From Proteiniphilum sp. UBA5283 (GTDB taxonomy: Bacteria > Bacteroidota > Bacteroidia > Bacteroidales > Dysgonomonadaceae), in the NCBI GenBank assembly GCA_002408485.1, contig DHSP01000061.1, forward strand, positions 86,612-94,432: a DNA stretch of 7,821 bases, written 5' to 3'. The position numbers and the translations under genes are program-made. Under the pieces are notes generated by a model. It saw only the letters and a list, made by a program, of their open reading frames with translations. It was not told the DNA's origin and ran no database searches. Numbering within the stretch: the stretch's first letter is position 1; every line of letters starts with the position of its first letter. This document shows, piece after piece, positions 1-5,272 of the stretch.

Positions 1-219
1 AACGTTGTAGCCATCACGGTACAGAACTACAGAGGCAGTGCTTGGGTAGAAATTGTGGGAAACAAAGGGGCAAAACAAAGCTTTTTTGAGGTATACGACA
101 TGGGTTTCGATGCCATCAGCCTCGGTGGCCTTCCGGCAGGAGAATACACCATTCGTATTACATTGGGAACGGAAGTTTTTACGGGAACATTTAACAAAGG
201 GAAGTATGGAAAAAACTAA
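1..219 (+). CDS. C-terminal fragment of a DUF3244-like (Ig-like beta) protein, 5' end outside window
   Basis: Frame 1 is open from the first base to TAA at 217-219 and gives 72 residues, so this is the tail of a gene that begins upstream. The fragment alternates hydrophobic and polar residues as in a beta sandwich, and near its end has SLGGLPAGEYTIRI followed by a last strand, TEVFTGTF. The pattern 'L-x-x-LPAGxYxIxI ... G-x-x-F-x-G-x-F' is typical of small Bacteroidetes Ig-like modules such as DUF3244, and resembles sorting-type C-terminal domains, which end in a similar way. Proteins of this kind are usually small and exported, but the signal peptide region is not in the window, so location cannot be checked. 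The end of the gene overlaps the next gene by 14 bases. The family call comes from pattern resemblance only; the reading frame itself is convincing because it ends exactly at the junction with a well-supported gene. Confidence 0.6.
   Translation, partial: NVVAITVQNYRGSAWVEIVGNKGAKQSFFEVYDMGFDAISLGGLPAGEYTIRITLGTEVFTGTFNKGKYGKN
196..204 (+). promoter_or_regulatory. Shine-Dalgarno-like sequence for the HTH regulator
   Basis: The purine run AAAGGGAAG lies just before the ATG at 206, with the AGG core about five bases from it. Most starts in this window lack such a site. It lies inside the 3' end of the upstream gene, which supports the ATG at 206 as the start and suggests that ribosomes finishing the upstream gene could re-initiate here. 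Confidence 0.5.
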
Positions 220-688
220 TGCCAATACCCGGAAACAGAACCAGGTGCGCAAATATCTGCTCACAGATGTGGAATCGTGCACGTTCACCTTCTCCGACGG
301 CCTCAAAAGCAAGGTGATGCCGTCGCCCGACAAGGAGATTGTGTTGGTGAAACTGATTCCGCGCGCCTCAAAATCGAAAAAGTTTGAGGACAGCGTGCTG
401 AAGAACTACATGTCGGCTAAAAATGTAAACGAACTGGCCCAGATGTGCCGCTACGACTGTGTAAGGACCTTCACCCGCCATTTCAAGAAAAGTTTCGGCG
501 AAACTCCCTATCAGTGGATGCTCGACCGAAAAATGGAGGAGATTCAATCGTTGGTGCTGAACTCTGACATGACGATCACTGAAATCTCCAAGATGTACGA
601 ATTTAAAAATGTATCGCATTTAGTGAATGCCTACAGCAAACGTTTTGGTGTCTCACCACACAAAAGCAGGTTATTGAGCGCTATCTGA
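206..688 (+). CDS. Short AraC-type helix-turn-helix transcriptional regulator
   Basis: The product is a predicted cytoplasmic DNA-binding protein of 160 residues. Residues about 70-157 form an AraC/XylS-type domain. The first helix-turn-helix is around 73-96 (NVNELAQMCRYDCVRTFTRHFKKSFG), followed by the linker TPYQWMLDRKMEEIQSLVLNS. The second is around 122-147 (MTITEISKMYEFKNVSHLVNAYSKRFG), ending in the family-typical VSPHKSR. The first 65 residues are too short for the usual AraC ligand-binding or cupin domain, and I do not recognise them; they look beta-rich (KYLLTDVESCTFTF, EIVLVKLIP). The ATG at 206 was chosen because it has a purine-rich ribosome site and upstream codons in this frame run through the preceding gene. 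The next in-frame Met (residue 38) would cut into the N-terminal strands. The 14-base overlap with the preceding gene suggests one transcript and coupled translation. Target genes cannot be inferred. Confidence 0.88.
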   Translation: MEKTNANTRKQNQVRKYLLTDVESCTFTFSDGLKSKVMPSPDKEIVLVKLIPRASKSKKFEDSVLKNYMSAKNVNELAQMCRYDCVRTFTRHFKKSFGETPYQWMLDRKMEEIQSLVLNSDMTITEISKMYEFKNVSHLVNAYSKRFGVSPHKSRLLSAI

Positions 689-705
689 CTCAATCCCATT
701 TTACA

Positions 706-717
706 GACAAATTTGTC
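706..717. repeat. Perfect 12-base palindrome GACAAATTTGTC
   Basis: The 12 bases are identical to their own reverse complement, 17 bases after the HTH gene's stop. With no room for a loop it would be a poor RNA hairpin, so a dimeric protein-binding site is more plausible than a terminator if it has any function. Its position at the 3' end of a convergent gene pair, with no promoter visible nearby, argues for chance. The rest of 689-765 shows no gene. Confidence 0.35.
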
Positions 718-750
718 AGCACAATCTTCATGGAAAAATTACGCTAATCG

Positions 751-764
751 GTGTTGGTGAACAC
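751..764. repeat. Small hairpin GTGTT-GGTG-AACAC beside the terminator
   Basis: A perfect five-base stem with a four-base loop ends two bases before the terminator stem at 766. In the minus-strand transcript of the phosphorylase gene it would follow the main terminator hairpin. It may add to 3'-end structure, or it may be incidental. Confidence 0.3.
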
Positions 765-765
765 A

Positions 766-795
766 AGAAAGCGCCCCCGCAAGGAGGCGCTTTCT
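766..795. terminator. Bidirectional intrinsic terminator between convergent genes
   Basis: The arms AGAAAGCGCC (766-775) and GGCGCTTTCT (786-795) are perfect reverse complements. Inside them come one C/A mismatch (776 and 785), two C-G pairs and a GCAA loop (779-782), a stable GNRA-type tetraloop. The A-rich outer left arm and U-rich outer right arm give a uridine run on either strand, so the element can end both the HTH transcript (stop at 688) and the phosphorylase transcript (stop at 829, 33 bases away). The tails just beyond the stem are U-rich but broken (TACATTCTTATTG on +, TGTGTTC on -). Location between two convergent stop codons fits the role well. Confidence 0.85.
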
Positions 796-828
796 ACATT
801 CTTATTGTCGCTTTATCGTTTCCCGTTC

Positions 829-3393
829 TTATATCCATCGCACATAAGCAAAGTCCATCCTGTGAGGCAGATCGGGATTGCTGGGGTACACACGCAGGCC
901 GTACTGATGGTTGCCGGGATCGTTCAGCGCCTTGCGGGTTTCGAAATAAAGCAGCGACCCTTCGGTTTTTACCAGATCGAACAGGTATGATTCTACAAAT
1001 TGTGGCTTTTGACTCATCGCGTCGAGGTCTACCACCACACATTCTACAGCAAGATCACACTGCATGTCCTTCCGGTCGATCACTACCTGCCCGTAGATTT
1101 CTTTGTTGGTGCCATCGTAATCCATCTTCTGATTGGGATTGAATTCCAGCTTCACCACTTCAAACTTGTCCCACTTGGAGGCTGTGTCTTCTTTCCACTT
1201 CACAATTTCTTTCGCTTTCGCATAATTGTTTTCGTTAAGCAGGGACGAACGCTTTGCCAGCTTGTTGTAGAAAAGATGATAATAATCGTCCATCATTCGC
1301 TTGGTAGTGAAGTGAGGGGCAATCTCCGCCATCGACTTCTTGATATATTGTACCCACTCAACAGAGTAGCCGTTGCTGTTGTGTGCATAGTAGAGAGGTA
1401 TAATCTCGTTCTCCAGCATCGAATAGATGGTAGAGGCATCCAGTTCATCCTGAAATACCTGGTTATCGTACGTCTTTTTGTCCGTCAGAGCCCATCCGGC
1501 CCCCTCTTTATAACCCTCGTACCACCACCCGTCGAGCACGGAGAGGTTCAACACTCCGTTCATCTCGGCCTTTTCGCCCGAGGTGCCCGATGCCTCCTGG
1601 GCGCGGGTAGGTGTGTTGAGCCAGATATCAACACCGGAAACAAGCCGCTTGCCTAGACGCATGTCGTAGTTCTCCAGGAAGATGATCTTCCCAAGAAACT
1701 CGGGACGACGAGAGATTTCCACAATCTGTTTGATCAGCCCCTGGCCGCCACCATCGGCGGGATGTGCTTTCCCGGCAAAGATGAATTGAACCGGACGCTT
1801 CGGGTTGTTCACGATTCTGGACAAACGGTCCAAATCGGTAAACAGCAGATGTGCCCGCTTATAGGTGGCAAATCTTCGGGAAAATCCTATTAGCAAGGCG
1901 TTTGGATTCACTTCTTCCAGCATGGTCATGATGCGCGATGGGTCGGCCTGGTTCTTCAACCAACCCTCTTTAAACTCTACCTGGATGTAATCGACCAGCT
2001 TCTTCTTCAGATGCATGCGAAGCGCCCACAGCTCATCGTCGCCCACGTTGTAAATGTTTTTCCAGATGTCGGGATTCGACTGGTCATTGTAGAAATTATC
2101 CCCAAAGTATTTTTCGTATAGCGCCTTCACCGAAGAGGTGGCCCAGCTGGGCAAGTGTACGCCGTTGGTGACATAGCCCACGTGCAGCTCTTCGGGGAGA
2201 TAGCCTTTCCATACCGGCTGAAACATCTTCTGGGAAACACTGCCGTGCAGCTTGCTCACGCCATTCGTCTCCTGAGCAGTATTGAGTGCAAATACGCTCA
2301 TCGAGAACTTCTCATTAGTGCCCGGGTTGGCACGTCCCATATCCATAAACTGCTGCCATGGTATGCCCATTCGCTGCACAATGGGGGTCATGTATTTTGC
2401 GATCAGTGGCTCATCGAAGTAATCATGCCCCGCAGGTACGGGGGTGTGCACGGTGTAGAGCGATGATGCGCGTACAAGCTCCAGCGCTACCTGAAAGGAG
2501 AGGTTTTCTTCCCGCACATAGTCGCGCAGACGCTGTACGTTGATGAAAGCTGCGTGCCCTTCATTCATATGATACACATCTTTTTTGATACCCAGTTTTT
2601 TCAGCAGCAATATCCCGCCAACTCCCAGCAGATATTCCTGCTTCATGCGGTTTTCCCAGTCACCACCGTAAAGCTGGTGGGTGATGGAACGGTCGTACTC
2701 GCTGTTCTTTTCAATATCGGTATCCATCAGGTAGAGATTGATGCGCCCCACAGCTACCTTCCATATGTTGGAATAAATTGGCCGGTCGTGAAAGGGCACC
2801 TCCAGAATCATGGGAGTGCCATCGGCGTTCATCACCTGGGTGATGGGCAGGTCTCCGAAATTTTGTGCTTCGTAATTGGCTATTTGCTGGCCCTCCACCG
2901 AAAGCGTTTGATGGAAGTAGCCATAGCGGTAAAGAAAACCTATCGCCGTCATGTCCACGTTGCTGTCGCTCGCCTCCTTCAGGTAGTCGCCGGCAAGTAT
3001 GCCCAGGCCACCGGAGTAGATCTTTAATACATGCGTGAGCCCGTATTCCATGCTGAAATAGGCTACACTGGGCCGCTTCGTGTTGTGCGGCTCATTCATA
3101 TATTGTTTGAATTTATCGTACACTCGGCGGATGCGTTGCATGAGCTCCTCATTTTTCACCATGTTCTCTGTGATGTCTGAGTTCAGGTTCTGTAGCATCA
3201 CCACCGGGTTTTTTTCGCTCTTTTCCCACTCCACAGGATCCAGATTCTCGAAGATGGCTTTTGCCTCTTCATTCCACACCCACCATAAATTGTGGGTTAT
3301 TTCCTCCAGAGGACGCAACGGCGCAGGCAACTCTGCATGTACATGTATATCTTTCCAGACTGGCGTATTGGAATAACTCGATTTAATAATCAT
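829..3393 (-). CDS. glgP: Alpha-glucan (glycogen) phosphorylase, GT35, DUF3417 type
   Basis: The enzyme removes glucose from non-reducing ends of glycogen with phosphate, giving glucose-1-phosphate; it is cytosolic and uses pyridoxal phosphate. The 854 residues match the usual size of the Bacteroidetes form. An N-terminal DUF3417 region (about 13-110) holds PAPLRPLEEITHNLWWVWN. The phosphorylase fold follows, with YFSMEYGLTHVLKIYSGGLG (112-131), HMNEGHAAF (275-283) and YTVHTPVPAGHD (313-324). The cofactor-lysine segment is EASGTSGEKAEMNG, with the PLP-binding lysine at residue 608 (codon 1572-1570), followed by NLSVLDGWWYEGY. The ATG at 3393 gives MIIKSSYSNTPVWKD, matching the start I recall for relatives; an in-frame TTG at 3444 would add 17 residues but is a weaker start codon with no clear ribosome site. 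It lies 112 bases downstream of glycogen synthase in the same direction and ends at a strong terminator. Nothing looks truncated, and all recognised motifs are intact. Confidence 0.96.
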   Translation of the reverse strand: MIIKSSYSNTPVWKDIHVHAELPAPLRPLEEITHNLWWVWNEEAKAIFENLDPVEWEKSEKNPVVMLQNLNSDITENMVKNEELMQRIRRVYDKFKQYMNEPHNTKRPSVAYFSMEYGLTHVLKIYSGGLGILAGDYLKEASDSNVDMTAIGFLYRYGYFHQTLSVEGQQIANYEAQNFGDLPITQVMNADGTPMILEVPFHDRPIYSNIWKVAVGRINLYLMDTDIEKNSEYDRSITHQLYGGDWENRMKQEYLLGVGGILLLKKLGIKKDVYHMNEGHAAFINVQRLRDYVREENLSFQVALELVRASSLYTVHTPVPAGHDYFDEPLIAKYMTPIVQRMGIPWQQFMDMGRANPGTNEKFSMSVFALNTAQETNGVSKLHGSVSQKMFQPVWKGYLPEELHVGYVTNGVHLPSWATSSVKALYEKYFGDNFYNDQSNPDIWKNIYNVGDDELWALRMHLKKKLVDYIQVEFKEGWLKNQADPSRIMTMLEEVNPNALLIGFSRRFATYKRAHLLFTDLDRLSRIVNNPKRPVQFIFAGKAHPADGGGQGLIKQIVEISRRPEFLGKIIFLENYDMRLGKRLVSGVDIWLNTPTRAQEASGTSGEKAEMNGVLNLSVLDGWWYEGYKEGAGWALTDKKTYDNQVFQDELDASTIYSMLENEIIPLYYAHNSNGYSVEWVQYIKKSMAEIAPHFTTKRMMDDYYHLFYNKLAKRSSLLNENNYAKAKEIVKWKEDTASKWDKFEVVKLEFNPNQKMDYDGTNKEIYGQVVIDRKDMQCDLAVECVVVDLDAMSQKPQFVESYLFDLVKTEGSLLYFETRKALNDPGNHQYGLRVYPSNPDLPHRMDFAYVRWI

Positions 3394-3491
3394 TGTTGTG
3401 CTGTTTAATTTTTTTAGTTCTGATATCGATAACGCATAAATCAATAGACTGTTACAATGGTGTTGAGAAACAGAATATTACGTTACGCCGA

Positions 3492-3499
3492 CAAATATA
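3492..3499 (-). promoter_or_regulatory. Promoter-like -7 box (TATATTTG) ahead of glgP
   Basis: On the minus strand the sequence reads TATATTTG, an exact match to the Bacteroidetes primary-sigma -7 consensus TAnnTTTG. It begins 7 bases past the synthase stop and would give an untranslated leader of roughly 90 bases before the ATG at 3393. No TTTG-type -33 element is visible at the expected distance, which would fall in the last codons of the synthase gene. The match supports an internal promoter that could express the phosphorylase apart from the synthase, but A/T-rich intergenic DNA yields such matches by chance. The remaining leader contains no gene. Confidence 0.4.
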
Positions 3500-3505
3500 A
3501 CATTT

Positions 3506-5200
3506 TTAATCCGCTTTAAGTTTATGTTGTTTCGATAATCTGATGAAAGAATTATGCAAAGCTTTGCCATAGGCTTCCTGGTAGTATTCAATGAAATGAG
3601 ACCAGTCGGCCTGATCCGATAACCTGCCGGCTGCCTGTTTCAGCATCTTTATCTGCTCAATGCTCTTCAGCGAGAAATCGTAGATGATGGATGCGATCTC
3701 TTCGGCCACCTCTGCGTGATTATAATCGTCACGGTGAATCACTTCAATTCCGTCGTCCAACCCTTTGTGTTCACCTTGCCTTTTTGCCCAGACACCAAAG
3801 CCCGAAAGCGAGGTGGTGATGGTGGGGATGGAAAAGGCTACGCTCTCGTGGGGAGTATATCCCCAAGGTTCATAGTAAGAGGGGAAAACAGAAAGATCGA
3901 GACCAATCAGCAGATCGTAATAGGAGAGGTTGAAGATTCCGTCATCGCCGTTTAGGTATGAGGGTACAAAGATAATCTTTACACTGTTTCCTTTCGTATT
4001 GCTGAAACCATAATGACGAAGCTGATTCATAACTGCATCGTGCTGAGGATCGACAAGATTGTGCGTAACAAAAGGAGAGCCCGCCGGTGAATCATGCTCT
4101 GTAGGCGAACCATTTTTAGACAGGAGGGCCTGAAGATCTTTCCGTGGTCCGCTGATCCAGCCGGGAACCATGATGAACGCGACGATATCTTTGGTCAGCT
4201 GCGGCATTGTGCGCAGAAGGTTCATGGCTTCGATGAACACATCAATTCCCTTGTTTTTGAATTCATAACGGCCGCTGATGCCTATCAGCAACGCATCGTG
4301 ATGTACGGCATAGCCGAGTGTTTTTTCGGCTACATTCAACAACACTTTCCGGGCATTTTTTCGAGCCTGGATGTACTCGTTTCCTTTCGGAATGAAGTCT
4401 TTTTCAAACCCGTTCGGAGTGACAACCTCGGGTTGACGCTGCAGAAACTGGGCACACTCGCGGGCGGTGATTTCACTCACGGTGGTGAAGCAGTCAACGT
4501 TCCGGGCAGCCTCTTTCTCAATGGAATGCTTGGCTACCATATTTAGCTGACGCGCCATCTGATCGCCGTTGTATTCTTTCAAATGGTTATACAAAGGCAG
4601 GTTGTTGCCGGCAATAGATCGTCCGATAGAGGTGGCATGAGTGGTAAACATCGTGGCTATTTTAGGCACATACTTTTTGATGTAGAGTGCCCCGGCACCC
4701 AGCATCCACTCATTGAAGTGGGCAATAACATTGTCCGACTCCAGGTGATGGAAACGGTAAAAACTCTCAATCAGCAGGCCGGTGGCATAGGCGAACATGG
4801 TTGAATTGAAATAATCACCGTAGGCAAAGATGGAATCTACTTCATAGTCGGTCCACATCTTTGCATAGATCTCATTTTGTCTCTCCAGAAACTGCTCAAA
4901 CTTTACCAGAAAAACAATGGGCTCCCCGGGTACATTCCACCTGCCGGCACGAATTTCAAGATGCTGGGTCTCCAGTGCGTAATCACACCACGATGAATAG
5001 AGGCTTCGGTCTTCCGTAAACCAGGGACTCTCTCTCTCCTTCCATATGTCGGGGCCAATAAAAAAAATCCGGTCTTTGTATAGCTGTTGAAGTGAACGGG
5101 CGCGCGTAGACAAAACGGTATAAATACCGCCTACTTTATTGCATACTTCCCAGCTGGTTTCGAAGATATAGCGGGGGATATGCCTGGAATCTATTTCCAT
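3506..5200 (-). CDS. Glycogen synthase, GT3 (eukaryote-like) family
   Basis: The enzyme elongates glycogen by adding glucose from a nucleotide sugar (UDP-glucose in characterised GT3 members) in alpha-1,4 linkage in the cytosol. The 564 residues align by eye with the eukaryotic type, not with the bacterial GT5 GlgA. The N-terminal FETSWEVCNKVGGIYTVLSTRA (13-34) is the sugar-nucleotide loop. HFNEW (161-165), FTTHATSIGR (185-194), TPNGF (261-265) and SGRYEFKNKG (309-318) are family signatures. The segment PSYYEPWGYTPHES carries the conserved glutamates E444 and E452, spaced by eight as in yeast and animal enzymes. The C-terminus has RLSDQADW (526-533), the equivalent of eukaryotic RLSDLLDW, and ends soon after, lacking the long phosphorylated tails of animal and yeast forms. 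The arginine cluster ahead of that motif is missing. The start ATG lies 36 bases beyond the start of its candidate -7 box. Phosphorylase follows downstream. No usual gene symbol is settled for this GT3 form. Confidence 0.95.
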   Translation of the reverse strand: MEIDSRHIPRYIFETSWEVCNKVGGIYTVLSTRARSLQQLYKDRIFFIGPDIWKERESPWFTEDRSLYSSWCDYALETQHLEIRAGRWNVPGEPIVFLVKFEQFLERQNEIYAKMWTDYEVDSIFAYGDYFNSTMFAYATGLLIESFYRFHHLESDNVIAHFNEWMLGAGALYIKKYVPKIATMFTTHATSIGRSIAGNNLPLYNHLKEYNGDQMARQLNMVAKHSIEKEAARNVDCFTTVSEITARECAQFLQRQPEVVTPNGFEKDFIPKGNEYIQARKNARKVLLNVAEKTLGYAVHHDALLIGISGRYEFKNKGIDVFIEAMNLLRTMPQLTKDIVAFIMVPGWISGPRKDLQALLSKNGSPTEHDSPAGSPFVTHNLVDPQHDAVMNQLRHYGFSNTKGNSVKIIFVPSYLNGDDGIFNLSYYDLLIGLDLSVFPSYYEPWGYTPHESVAFSIPTITTSLSGFGVWAKRQGEHKGLDDGIEVIHRDDYNHAEVAEEIASIIYDFSLKSIEQIKMLKQAAGRLSDQADWSHFIEYYQEAYGKALHNSFIRLSKQHKLKAD

Positions 5201-5229
5201 AAATATCTTTTTTCTTGTCTCAAACGGTA

Positions 5230-5237
5230 CAAAGGTA
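5230..5237 (-). promoter_or_regulatory. Candidate -7 box (TACCTTTG) for the glycogen synthase gene
   Basis: Read on the minus strand this is TACCTTTG, an exact match to the Bacteroidetes -7 consensus TAnnTTTG. It lies 29 bases upstream of the synthase ATG at 5200, so the leader would be about 20-25 bases. The position expected for the -33 element falls in the other arm of the inverted repeat and has no TTTG. The ribosome-site region is A-rich (AAGAAAAAAGAT) with no real Shine-Dalgarno, as is common in this phylum. Confidence 0.55.
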
Positions 5238-5251
5238 ATAAAAAAATGAGT

Positions 5252-5259
5252 TACCTTTG
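5252..5259 (+). promoter_or_regulatory. Candidate -7 box (TACCTTTG) for mfd
   Basis: TACCTTTG matches the Bacteroidetes -7 consensus exactly and ends 13 bases before the mfd ATG. Transcription starting a few bases past the box would leave a leader of only about ten bases, so mfd mRNA would be nearly leaderless. No TTTG -33 element lies at the usual distance; that position is occupied by the oppositely facing box of the glycogen synthase promoter. Confidence 0.5.
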
Positions 5260-5272
5260 TACTTTCATCTGA

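Larger units (their letters stand above)
5227..5262. repeat. 12-base inverted repeat in the glycogen synthase/mfd divergent region
   Basis: GTACAAAGGTAA (5227-5238) and TTACCTTTGTAC (5251-5262) are perfect reverse complements separated by a 12-base A-rich spacer. The repeat fills the middle of the 72-base region between the two divergent start codons. Each arm contains an exact TAnnTTTG box facing outward, so the symmetry may simply reflect two facing promoters with the same -7 sequence, or it may also be an operator. Confidence 0.75.

Noticed and set aside
53..205. Extension of the HTH regulator upstream to an in-frame TTG at 53
   Set aside because: This stretch encodes the tail of the preceding protein in another frame, and the ATG at 206 has a ribosome site and gives the sensible start.
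219..221. ATG overlapping the upstream stop (TAATG) as the start of the second gene
   Set aside because: It is in a different frame from the AraC-type coding sequence, so it cannot start that protein.
1000..1656. A 218-codon open frame on the + strand opposite the phosphorylase gene
   Set aside because: It lies wholly antisense to a strongly supported gene, and its translation has no recognisable domain; it is a codon-bias shadow.
3394..3444. N-terminal extension of the phosphorylase to an in-frame TTG at 3444
   Set aside because: It adds 17 residues of unlikely composition, uses a rare start codon and falls in the leader; the ATG at 3393 fits the family N-terminus.
4094..4546. A 150-codon open frame on the + strand opposite glycogen synthase
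   Set aside because: It is antisense to the conserved core of the synthase, with no ribosome site or domain support.
5246..5272. An eight-codon mini-ORF (ATG at 5246, TGA at 5270-5272) ending directly before the mfd ATG
   Set aside because: It spans the proposed -7 box, so the mapped-by-eye promoter would not transcribe its start, and it has no ribosome site. A leader peptide would be possible only if transcription begins further upstream.
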